From an uncultured Gammaproteobacteria bacterium (lineage in GTDB: Bacteria > Pseudomonadota > Gammaproteobacteria > Immundisolibacterales > Immundisolibacteraceae): a stretch of 40,505 nucleotides of DNA. The translations under genes were made by a program, and so were the position numbers. How positions within the stretch are numbered: the stretch's first letter is position 1; every line of letters begins with the position of its first letter. The stretch covers positions 1 through 40,505 of the forward strand of contig CAJXVN010000003.1 of NCBI GenBank assembly GCA_913060775.1, in the 5' to 3' direction. This document shows, piece by piece, positions 1-9,247 of the stretch. The notes beneath the pieces were generated by a model that did no database searches, was not told the origin of the DNA, and saw only the letters and a program-made list of their open reading frames with translations.

Positions 1-29
1 GTGGGCTCGGAGATGTGTATAAGAGACAG
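1..29 (+). other. Nextera Read 2 transposase adapter (contamination)
   Basis: The first 29 bases match the 3' part of the Illumina Nextera Read 2 adapter and end in the 19-bp Tn5 mosaic end (AGATGTGTATAAGAGACAG). They are library sequence, not genome; the insert starts at base 30. Confidence 0.97.
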
Positions 30-2616
30 ATTTTTGCTCAGCCTGTACTTGGGCGGCGCTTGCTTTACTCCTTACTTCTGAAATATTACCTTCAGGGAAT
101 ACCGCCATACGTGATTTGCGCAGTTCTATCAGCGTGCTATCTAGCTGCATGAGTTCTTCAGATACGCTTTTAAGCTGTGTTTCTGCACTTTCAATATCAC
201 GGTTTAGTACAAGCAAGGTACGACTCACCTCTTGTAGCTCTTCATTAAGGTTGGTGTGCAGTTGATGATTGTGTTTATAAGTTTTGAGCGCTTCGGCTTT
301 TTCATTTAACCACTTAGCAATTTTTTCAATAGGCAGGTTGTGAACTTCAGCACCGTGCGCCGTCATAGTCTCACGAAGCGTTGCAATGCTGTCGTTAACC
401 CCTTTAGTTTTGTTCTCTACTTCTGCGTTGCGTTCGGTGAATTGCTTTTCCAATGTTTCGCGCCGCTGCAAAGAAACTGCAAGTTCTGACTGTTTGGCTT
501 GCAACGCTTGTTGTGCTTCATTTTTGTTCTGCACTGCGGCATTTAGGGCTTGTTCGCATTGCTCTATGCGCGTTAACTGGGCACTAATGTCATCAAGACG
601 GGTTTTAAACTGCTCGGTAAATTGGGCAACGCTTTGCGATATATTAATATCGACTTTTTCAAAGCTCGATATATCAGCGCTAAGTACGCTTGAAAACTGC
701 TTCCACTTTTCTAACAACGCATCGCGTTTTGCGCTTGTTTGGTCTAGCTGCTTATTAACCTGGGTAAGGGTTAACTCAGTGTGTGTAACGCTTTCTTTTG
801 CCTGTGCTCCTTGTTGCTCAATATCATCTAACTGCTCTTTTAAGCTGTCACGCTTTTGTACAGTTTCAGGTATATCAATCGCCACGCTAGCCGTAGTGTG
901 CTCGTTAGCTCCACATACCGGACATGGCTCGCCACTTTTTAGCTGGGCGCGCAGGTGTGCCACTTCAGCATCTAGGGCGATCAGCGCCTCTATGTCTTTT
1001 AAATTACTGCGTGTTTGTTTGTAGGCGTCAACCAAGGCTTGTCGGTCAGATTGCTGCTGCGCTAGTTTTTTCGATAAGTCTTCCTTCTGTGCACTCAGCG
1101 ATACTTTGTCTTGCTCTAGTGCCAAATATTGCTGTTGAATATGACCTATCTGAATCAGGTTGTCCCAGTGATGAAGCTTGGTATCCCGCTCTTGTTGAAG
1201 ACTTGTTTTACTGCTTGCGCTATTTTTATTGGCGTTAGAAAGCGCAGCATTTAACGCCTCTTCACAAGTGGCGACGTTGGCGGTCGCATTATCAAAAGTT
1301 TGCGTTAATGTTTTCAGCGCCTGATTCGTTTGTGTAATAGCTTCATCAATTGAGGAAAGCGCGTCGCGGTGCTCTTCGGCACTTTGTTTAAGCGTCGCTA
1401 TTTGCTTCTGTTCGCTCTCAATATGCCGCGCAGTTTCACTCCAACCGCTGATAAACTCGGCCATACTGCTGAGTGAGTGGTTTTCATTTAGGTAGGCTTC
1501 TAATTCACCCAGTTTTTTCTTGTTATCGGCTGACGCATTTTCTATTTCTGTACGCTTTTTAGTTAGCGCATTTATGGAGCGCGTAAACTGCGCAGCGCTG
1601 TCATTTGCTTTTTGTTGGGCGGCTGTACTCTGCGCTATATTATTATCTAACGGAACCACCTGCTCGTTTATGCGCTTTTCAAGTTCACTGCTTTGTTGCT
1701 TAGTTTGAAGTAGTGCTCGTTCAGCATTGGTCACTTCCGAGCTTAGCTGTTCTTTTTGCGTTTTTAATTCAGGAAGCTGAGCCGCTTTTTCATTGAGCTT
1801 TTCTTTGTAGCCCAATACGTCTTGCTGAAGCCCGTTTCGCTGCAAAAAAGGGAGGCGAAGCTTTTCGGCGGGCTCACTGTGAGTTAGCACATTAAGTTCT
1901 TGTTTCGCCTCATCAATCGCATTATTCGCAGCAAGCTGTGCTTCTTTCGCCTCTTTAAGCGCGAGTGCATTGGTGTTGAATGATTGTTGCCATTGCTGTT
2001 GCTGTTGTAGTTCAGTAAGTGTTTGGTTAAACGCCGCAACTTGACCATTAATACCGTCTTGCTCTTCTTCCAACTGGGTAATTTGCTCATTGCTAAGTAA
2101 CGTTACCCCTTCAAGCTTTATCGCGAATTCTTTTTTCTTTTGTTTAGCCTCGCTAAATTGCTGATGTACTGCTTGTGATATTTGCCCATAGATTTCAGTA
2201 CCAGTTAGTTCTTCAAGTAACTCAGCCCTGTCGCCTTCATTGGCATTTAGAAAGGCAGCAAAGTCGCCCTGCGACAACATCATAGATTTTGTGAAGCGCG
2301 CAAAGTTCAGACCAGTGAGCTTTTCTATCTCTTCATTTTTAGGGCGAACCTGGGTTGCTAGCACATCGCCACTTTCAACTTCAGCCAGCTCAACATCGGC
2401 ACTTTGCAGATTACCGTCAACTTTTCCTCTGGCGCGGCGCATGCTCCAAAACGCACGGTACGCTTTACCCTTAATATCAAACTCAACTTCCGCCAAACAC
2501 TCCGCTGTACCGCGAGTCATAATGTCGTTGTTCGACGTTGATATAGGCCCAAGTCGAGGCGTTTGGTGATATAAAGCTAAACATATTGCATCGAGCAGGG
2601 TGGTTTTACCCGCACC
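30..2616 (-). CDS. sbcC: SbcC exonuclease subunit, partial (both ends missing), in a chimeric ORF
   Basis: SbcC is the ATPase/coiled-coil subunit of the SbcCD nuclease, the bacterial Rad50-Mre11. The reading frame is open from the Walker A at 2599-2616 to the contig edge. Just after the P-loop comes LLDAICLALYHQTPRLG, then RFTKSMMLSQGDFAAFLNA, both typical of SbcC N-terminal lobes. A long Gln/Glu/Lys-rich coiled coil follows, interrupted by the Rad50 zinc hook CPVCG at 910-924, then the returning coiled coil. The C-terminal ABC signature and Walker B would lie beyond the left edge, and the true N-terminus is replaced by FtsY sequence. The region is clearly AT-richer than everything to its right and uses many TTA, CAA and AGT codons, so it probably comes from another organism (Alteromonadales-like is a guess). 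Confidence 0.93.
2599..2616. other. Putative chimeric junction between ftsY and sbcC
   Basis: These 18 bases encode GAGKTT on the minus strand, a Walker A core that FtsY and SbcC can share. Sequence to the right reads as FtsY (VLMVGVN) and sequence to the left as SbcC (LLDAICLAL). Base composition changes at the same point. Such shared stretches are typical sites of assembly or amplification chimeras. Confidence 0.85.
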
Positions 2617-2970
2617 GTTAACGCCCACCATCAGCACCACGGCTGGCTGGGCCTCTGGCAACTGCAACGGCGCTTCGCAACTGGCCAGCATTTCGGTCAT
2701 TTTACGGTGCAGTGCCCGATAAACTGCCTGACCATCATCCAGCTCGCTCCGACCCAGCTGATCGTGTAGATCAACAATAATCTGCTGGGTAGCCTCCACG
2801 CCGACATCGGCAGTGAGCAGCAGGGCCTCCAGATCATCAAGCGTTTCCACATCGACCGTTTTCTCGCCGAACACCAGGTCGGCGAGGCCATCAGTCAAAC
2901 GGGTGCGGGTTTTCGCCAGGCCCTGCTTAAGGCGGCCAAAGAGTCCTTGCGAGTCAGATTTTTCACTCAT
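2599..2970 (-). CDS. ftsY: FtsY signal recognition particle receptor, N-terminal fragment
   Basis: FtsY is the SRP receptor GTPase that docks ribosome-SRP complexes at the inner membrane. The 124 codons present cover a short lead (MSEKSDSQGLFGRLKQGLAK), the helical N domain (LEALLLTADVGVEATQQII) and the P-loop strand VLMVGVNGAGKTT. The rest of the G domain (usual continuation TTIGKLA, DTAGR, TKLD) is absent because the frame runs into SbcC. The gene is divergent from the M16 peptidase genes, the usual arrangement in Pseudomonas-type genomes, where ftsE and ftsX follow ftsY. That supports ftsY as the native gene and SbcC as the foreign piece. The start is the ATG at 2970. Confidence 0.9.
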
Positions 2971-3181
2971 GCGAAACAACTAGTCCAAAGAGGTGTCAAA
3001 ATGCGCCGGGTCAGCCCCGGAATCAGCTCCCGGGGTCGGCTCACAGCAGGTTCGCTACGGCGAACTTCCCGGAGCACCGTTATTCTAAGGAACCTCCTCG
3101 CGGATACCTAGCATCTGCACACATTGTCACCAACTTTTCGCGACTCCATTCCATGCACCCTCCTCGTATCGAGAGCTAACC

Positions 3182-4612
3182 ATGAATCGATTGACCCGCT
3201 TTGTCCCTACCCTGCTAGCCATCCTGCTCGGCCCGGCGATAGCCAACGCTGCGTCTCAGCAACCGGTGACCGAATTCGAGCTGGCCAACGGGTTGAAAGT
3301 ACTGGTGCGGGAGGATCACCGCGCGCCGGTAGTGGTTTCACAGGTCTGGTACAAGGTGGGTAGTAGTTACGAACATGGCGGCAATACCGGCGTCTCCCAC
3401 GCCCTGGAACACATGATGTTCCAGGGCACCAAACGCTATGGACCCGGCAAGTTTTCAGAAATCATTGCGGCCCAGGGCGGCAGTGAAAACGCCTTCACTG
3501 GCATCGATTACACCGCTTATTTTCAGACCCTGGCCAGTGATCGCCTGGAAATCGCCCTGGAACTGGAAGCCGATCGCATGGTTAACCTGCAGATTCAGGA
3601 CGAAAAATTTGCCAAAGAAATCCAGGTGGTGATTGAAGAGCGACGCATGCGTACGGAAGATCGACCCACCGCCCAGCTTAATGAACTGTTCCGGGCCAGT
3701 ACCTGGGTCAGCCACCCTTACCGCAACCCCGTCATCGGCTGGATGAGCGACCTGGATGCCATGACCACTGCCGACCTCAATGACTGGTATCGGCGCTGGT
3801 ACATGCCCAACAACGCCACCCTGGTGGTAGTCGGCGACGTCGATACCGCCACCGTGAAAAAGCTGGTCAAAAAGTATTTCGGCCCGTTAAAAAAGGGCCA
3901 ATTGCAACCACCCAAAGAGCGACAGGAGGTCCCGCAAACCGGTGAACGCCGTCTTACGGTGAAATTACCCGCCCAGTTACCCCACCTGATTATGGGATAC
4001 CACGTCCCCCGATTTGGCGGCGAGGCAGACGGCGCCGTGGATAGTCAGGCGATAACCGATAAACCAGCGACCGCGGCCACGGACGAGGCCTATGCGCTGG
4101 ACGTACTCACGGCCATCCTCGACGGTGGCAGCAGCGCCCGATTTGCCCGCGAATTACAACGCGGCCAGGCCATTGCCGCCAGTGCCAGTGCCGGCTATCG
4201 CGGTGCCCTGCGCGCGCCCGGTCTGTTCACGGTCGATGGCACACCGGCACAGGGCCACACCATCGCCGAACTTGAAACCGCCCTGCGCGCCCAGATTCAA
4301 CGGCTAATTGACGAACCGGTGAGCCCTGCGGAGCTGAATCGAGTTAAAACTCAGGTCGTGGCCGACAACGTATACACCCGCGATTCGGTTTTTTACCAGG
4401 CGATGCAGCTGGGCATGCTCGAGACCGTTGGCCTGCCCTGGCAGATGCTCGATGAGTACGTCGATCGTATCAAGGCTGTCACGCCCGAACAGATCCAGCA
4501 AGTCGCCAAACGTTACCTGCGGCCCGATCGGGTAACCGTGGCCATTCTTGACCCCCAACCGATGGACACTAAGAAGCCCCGGCGTCCGCCGCCAGCAGGG
4601 TTAAGACATTGA
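3182..4612 (+). CDS. M16 family zinc metallopeptidase, catalytic subunit
   Basis: A secreted or periplasmic insulinase-like peptidase of 476 aa. Residues 1-23 form a signal peptide ending ANA. The inverted zinc motif HxxEH is at residues 73-77 (HALEH) and the distal glutamate ligand is in VVIEE (152-153), at the spacing usual for the family. A second M16 half-domain fills the C-terminal part (DGGSSARFARELQRG onward). The next gene is a paralogue without HxxEH, so the two are probably the catalytic and non-catalytic subunits of a heterodimer, like the paired genes beside ftsY in Pseudomonas. A weak purine-rich stretch precedes the ATG. The natural substrate is unknown. Confidence 0.93.
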   Translation: MNRLTRFVPTLLAILLGPAIANAASQQPVTEFELANGLKVLVREDHRAPVVVSQVWYKVGSSYEHGGNTGVSHALEHMMFQGTKRYGPGKFSEIIAAQGGSENAFTGIDYTAYFQTLASDRLEIALELEADRMVNLQIQDEKFAKEIQVVIEERRMRTEDRPTAQLNELFRASTWVSHPYRNPVIGWMSDLDAMTTADLNDWYRRWYMPNNATLVVVGDVDTATVKKLVKKYFGPLKKGQLQPPKERQEVPQTGERRLTVKLPAQLPHLIMGYHVPRFGGEADGAVDSQAITDKPATAATDEAYALDVLTAILDGGSSARFARELQRGQAIAASASAGYRGALRAPGLFTVDGTPAQGHTIAELETALRAQIQRLIDEPVSPAELNRVKTQVVADNVYTRDSVFYQAMQLGMLETVGLPWQMLDEYVDRIKAVTPEQIQQVAKRYLRPDRVTVAILDPQPMDTKKPRRPPPAGLRH

Positions 4613-4650
4613 ATCACTCCCACGATCAATCCACTCAGGCGAGGAACACG

Positions 4651-5943
4651 ATGATGAAGCAGATCAGCACCTGGCTAACCCTTCTGCTGATGCCGGCCAC
4701 CCTGATCGCCGGACCGGCGATCGAACAGTGGCAAACATCAACGGGCAGCAAAGTGCTGTTTGTCGCCACCGGAGCGTTACCGATGGTCGACCTGCAGCTG
4801 GTGTGCGACGCCGGCTCAGCCCGAGATGGCGATCAGGGCGGTCTGGCGATGATGACGAATGAGTTGCTATTTTCCGGCGCCGGCGATCTCGATGCGGACG
4901 CCATCGCCGCCGGTTTTGACGACCTGGGAGCCAAGGTCGGTAGTTCGGTAAGTCAGGACATGGCCATGGTCAGCCTGCGCAGCCTTAGCGATGCAGACCA
5001 CCTGCAACCAGCGCTCGATCTGTTCACCACCGTTGTCGGCCAGGCAAACTTTCCTGCCGCCGATTTTAAGCGGGAGCGCAAAAACCTGCTGACGGGACTG
5101 CAACAGGAAAAACAGAGCCCGGGGGCATTAGCCCAGCGTGCGTTTTTCCAGGCACTCTACGGTGATCATCCCTACGCCAACATGGCCAGTGGCACTGAAG
5201 CCAGCGCCAAAAAGCTCACCCGAGACCAGTTAGTGGCTTTCAAAGAGCGCTACTATCGCAGTCAAAACTGCCTGGTCGCGCTGGTCGGTGACCTCTCCAG
5301 AGAGCAGGCAACCACCATCAGCGAACAGCTCTCCGCTCGACTGGCACGCGGTGCTCCGGCACCGAAGCTGGAGACGACTAAACACAGCACCGCGCACTTC
5401 GAACAGATCAACCACCCGTCTCAGCAGACCCACGTGCTTATCGGCCAACCGGTGGTGGGCCGACTGGAGCCTGATTATTTCCCGCTGTTTCTCGGCAACC
5501 ACATTCTTGGTGGCAGCGGGCTGCGCTCGCGGATCAGCCAGGAAGTCCGCGACAAACGTGGTCTCGCTTATAGCTCCTACAGCTATTTCTCACCGATGCG
5601 CCAGGCGGGCCCCTTTGTCATGGGCCTGCAAACTCGTAACGACCAGGCCGATGAAGCCGCCGGATTGCTGCGTGAAGAACTACAAAAATTCATCACCAAG
5701 GGCCCGGATGATCAGGAACTGCTAGCGGCCAAACAGAACCTGACCGGCGGCTTTCCATTGCGGATCGCCAGTAATGGCAAAATTATCGGCTACCTGGCAG
5801 TCATTGGTTTCTATGGGTTACCGCTGGACTACCTCGATACCTGGGTCGACCGAATTGAGGCCATCGACGCCGATCAGATTCGTGACGCTTTTTTGCGCCG
5901 CGTAAAGCCAGACCAGCTAGTGGAAATTCGGGTCGGCGGCTAA
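4651..5943 (+). CDS. M16 family peptidase-like protein, non-catalytic partner
   Basis: 430 aa from the ATG at 4651, preceded by a GAGGA ribosome site at 4641-4645 and followed by a signal peptide (MMKQISTWLTLLLMPATLIAG). The same frame is open back to a TTG at 4609 overlapping the previous stop, but that start would put 14 polar residues before the signal peptide. The HxxEH motif is missing: the equivalent region reads GGLAMMTNELLFSGAG. The Arg/Tyr-containing segment RGLAYSSYSYFSPMRQAGPF typical of the substrate-binding M16 subunit is intact. It most likely assembles with the upstream HxxEH protein. Function beyond that is not evident. Confidence 0.9.
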   Translation: MMKQISTWLTLLLMPATLIAGPAIEQWQTSTGSKVLFVATGALPMVDLQLVCDAGSARDGDQGGLAMMTNELLFSGAGDLDADAIAAGFDDLGAKVGSSVSQDMAMVSLRSLSDADHLQPALDLFTTVVGQANFPAADFKRERKNLLTGLQQEKQSPGALAQRAFFQALYGDHPYANMASGTEASAKKLTRDQLVAFKERYYRSQNCLVALVGDLSREQATTISEQLSARLARGAPAPKLETTKHSTAHFEQINHPSQQTHVLIGQPVVGRLEPDYFPLFLGNHILGGSGLRSRISQEVRDKRGLAYSSYSYFSPMRQAGPFVMGLQTRNDQADEAAGLLREELQKFITKGPDDQELLAAKQNLTGGFPLRIASNGKIIGYLAVIGFYGLPLDYLDTWVDRIEAIDADQIRDAFLRRVKPDQLVEIRVGG

Positions 5944-5986
5944 CCGTCGGCCCGGTCACTGCATTACTAATCCGGACTGGCTGAAC

Positions 5987-6625
5987 ATGGCAAACAGGCG
6001 AGGCACCCTGCGCATTATCGGCGGCCAGTGGCGCGGGCGCCGACTGCCCATTATTGAGGCCAGCGGACTCAGGCCTACCCCCGACCGGGTCCGCGAAACC
6101 CTGTTCAACTGGTTACAGGCAGAAATCCCCGGCAGCCACTGTCTGGATCTTTTTGCCGGCACCGGCGCGCTTGCATTTGAAGCCCTTTCCCGGGGCGCGG
6201 AACGGGTCACGGTGGTAGAGAGTAACTCCCGGGCCTGCGACCAGATACGCGCCAGCGCCGCCGCCCTGGGAACCGATCGGCTCAACCTGATTTGCGCCGA
6301 TGTCAGCGATTTTCTGCGGCAGTCAGCTGAGGTTTTTACCGGCACGGAAACAGGCTCCGCGCCAGCGCCGAGCTGGGACCTGGTTTTTGTCGACCCACCC
6401 TACAAGCTCGGCTATCCACCCCCACAGTGGCCACTGATCGGCGATCACCCCCGGATTGCCGACGACGCCGCCATCTATATGGAGAGTCATGCCGACCACC
6501 GCGACACCCCGTTAACCGGCACCACCCGGCGCTGGCGGGAAAGACGCCATAAAGTCGCCGGGGAAATCTGCTACCGTTTGCTGGAACCCGCCGAACCACC
6601 GATCCCCGACCAGCCGCCGAAATAA
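5987..6625 (+). CDS. rsmD: 16S rRNA (guanine966-N2)-methyltransferase
   Basis: RsmD methylates G966 of 16S rRNA using S-adenosylmethionine. The 212-aa protein opens with RGTLRIIGGQWRGRRL and the family stretch LRPTPDRVRETLFNWL (28-43). It carries the SAM-binding loop LDLFAGTGALAFEALSRGA (53-71) and the catalytic DPPY motif at 136-139. A short Ala/Pro/Gly-rich insertion (about 117-129) precedes the DPPY strand. It lies 43 bp after the M16 pair and upstream of coaD, the usual rsmD-coaD neighbourhood of Gammaproteobacteria. No strong ribosome site is visible before the ATG. Confidence 0.96.
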   Translation: MANRRGTLRIIGGQWRGRRLPIIEASGLRPTPDRVRETLFNWLQAEIPGSHCLDLFAGTGALAFEALSRGAERVTVVESNSRACDQIRASAAALGTDRLNLICADVSDFLRQSAEVFTGTETGSAPAPSWDLVFVDPPYKLGYPPPQWPLIGDHPRIADDAAIYMESHADHRDTPLTGTTRRWRERRHKVAGEICYRLLEPAEPPIPDQPPK

Positions 6626-6795
6626 TCCCGAAAGAATCCGGGGAACTGACCGAGGGAATGACAAAGCGCGCCTATATCCGCACAATGAGGCGGTGGAACC
6701 TGCGCTAGGCCGCCGTAGCCACTTTGCCCCGAGACCCGGGCCCCCTGACTGGCGATCAACCCACGTTATGCAACCAGCTAAAAAGGAACCTCCCA

Positions 6796-7579
<784 letters not shown>

Positions 7580-7580
7580 C

Positions 7581-9242
7581 ATGAAAAAACTGCTCCTGTT
7601 CCTCCTCTTTGCCCTCGTCAGCAACCTGGCGACTGCCGCACCCAAACTCGGTGCCATTGCCAGCGCCCACCCATTGGCCACCGAAGCGGGGTTTGAAGTA
7701 CTAGCCGCCGGCGGTAATGCCTTTGATGCCGCCGTGGCGATTAGCGCTGTACTCGGCGTCGTCGAGCCCAGCAGTTCTGGCTTTGGCGGTGGCGGATTCT
7801 GGCTACTGCATGACCAGACAAGTGGCGAGCAGGTGATGATCGATGGCCGCGAAAAGGCTCCTGGCGCCGCCCACCGCGATATGTACCTTGATGAACAGGG
7901 CGAATTCCAGCGCCTCAGCTCTCTTAACGGCCCACTGGCTGCGGGCATCCCCGGACTACCGGCAGCACTGGTCACCCTCACCGACGAATACGGCAAGCGT
8001 TCCCTGGCGGACAACCTGGCGGCTGCCGAACGTATCGCCCGGGAAGGTTTTGTCGCTGACCAGCACTACCTGAAAATGGCAAAAATTCGACTCGAGGCAC
8101 TCCGGGCTTCCCCCGCCGCCAGCGCCGTTTTTCTCGACCAGGGCAAAGCGCCTGAAACCGGTTTCATCCTGCGCCAGACAGACCTCGCCGACACCATAAA
8201 GGCGATGCGCGATCACGGTCGGGCCGGCTTTTATAGCGGCCCTGTGGCGGGAAAACTGGTTTCCGGCACTCGGGCTGCCGGCGGCATCTGGACCCTGCAG
8301 GACCTGCAGGACTACACCGTGGTCAAGCGCAAACCGATACGAGGCACCTACCACGGCCTGAACATCATCACCGCCGCTCCACCCTCCTCGGGAGGAATCG
8401 CACTGGTCGCGATACTCAATATTCTTGAGCAATTCGACCTGGCTGAGCAGCCGGCGCTGACCCGCAAACACCTGATCATCGAAGCCATGCGTCGCGGTTA
8501 TCGGGATCGCGCCCAGTACCTGGGCGACCCGGATTTTGTCGACATTCCCTATGCGCTGCTGGAGAGCAAGGCCTACGCTGCCGGATTACGCGCCAGCATC
8601 CGCGATGACAGGGCCAGCAGTAGCGCCCAGCTCCCCGGCCGGGCTCCCGATTATGAGGGAACCGACACGACCCATTTTTCGGTGGTGGATATCCACGGTA
8701 ACCGGGTCGCGGGCACCCTGAGCATCAACATTCCGTTTGGCAGCGCCTTTGTTCCCCCCGGCACTGGCGTGGTGCTGAATGACGAAATGGATGATTTTTC
8801 CGCCAAAGAAGGTGTCCCCAACACCTACGGTCTGGTGGGGGCCGAAGCCAACTCCATTCGACCCGGCAAACGGCCACTATCGAGTATGACTCCCACCTTT
8901 GTAGAGCGTGGCGATCAGGTGGCGGTACTCGGCACCCCCGGCGGTAGCCGCATTATCACCATGGTGCTGCTGGGCCTGCTCGAGTTTGCCGAAGGCGCCG
9001 ATGACCCGGCCGTCTGGACCGCCAGCAAACGCTTTCACCACCAGTACCTGCCGGATGAAGTGCAGTTTGAGGAAGGCGGACTTGACCCGGAGACCCAGGC
9101 CGGTCTTGAGGCGCTGGGCCATACCCTGAAAGAGCTGTCTCGCAACTACGGCAACATGCAGGCTATTTTTAGCGACCGCCGCGCCGGCGTCATGAAAGCC
9201 GCGGCCGATCCCCGCCGCGTCGGACTGGCAGAGGTGCGGTAA
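7581..9242 (+). CDS. ggt: Gamma-glutamyltransferase precursor
   Basis: Ggt is a periplasmic enzyme that cleaves gamma-glutamyl bonds of glutathione and related compounds, made as a proenzyme that cuts itself into two subunits. Signs in the 553-aa protein: a signal peptide (MKKLLLFLLFALVSNLATAA), the large-subunit start (AIASAHPLATEAGFEVLAAGGNAFDAAVA), and SSGFGGGGFWL. The autocleavage site and nucleophile is in DTTHFSVVD, with the catalytic threonine at about residue 363. The substrate-binding serines are in PLSSMTPTF and the oxyanion loop in GTPGGSRI. It sits 1 bp after the ferredoxin stop and 5 bp before the next gene, so it is probably co-transcribed. Confidence 0.96.
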   Translation: MKKLLLFLLFALVSNLATAAPKLGAIASAHPLATEAGFEVLAAGGNAFDAAVAISAVLGVVEPSSSGFGGGGFWLLHDQTSGEQVMIDGREKAPGAAHRDMYLDEQGEFQRLSSLNGPLAAGIPGLPAALVTLTDEYGKRSLADNLAAAERIAREGFVADQHYLKMAKIRLEALRASPAASAVFLDQGKAPETGFILRQTDLADTIKAMRDHGRAGFYSGPVAGKLVSGTRAAGGIWTLQDLQDYTVVKRKPIRGTYHGLNIITAAPPSSGGIALVAILNILEQFDLAEQPALTRKHLIIEAMRRGYRDRAQYLGDPDFVDIPYALLESKAYAAGLRASIRDDRASSSAQLPGRAPDYEGTDTTHFSVVDIHGNRVAGTLSINIPFGSAFVPPGTGVVLNDEMDDFSAKEGVPNTYGLVGAEANSIRPGKRPLSSMTPTFVERGDQVAVLGTPGGSRIITMVLLGLLEFAEGADDPAVWTASKRFHHQYLPDEVQFEEGGLDPETQAGLEALGHTLKELSRNYGNMQAIFSDRRAGVMKAAADPRRVGLAEVR

Positions 9243-9247
9243 CGCCC

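Noticed and set aside
386-1024. Plus-strand ORF of about 210 codons antisense to sbcC
   Set aside because: The opposite strand carries continuous SbcC sequence with the zinc hook; the plus-strand product is Cys/Ser-rich and shadow-like.
30-2970. A genuine FtsY-SbcC fusion protein
   Set aside because: Composition shift, switch inside a shared P-loop and loss of the essential FtsY G domain favour an assembly chimera.
2971-3181. Possible regulatory RNA between ftsY and the M16 gene
   Set aside because: Only short, unconvincing pairings; most likely a plain divergent promoter region.
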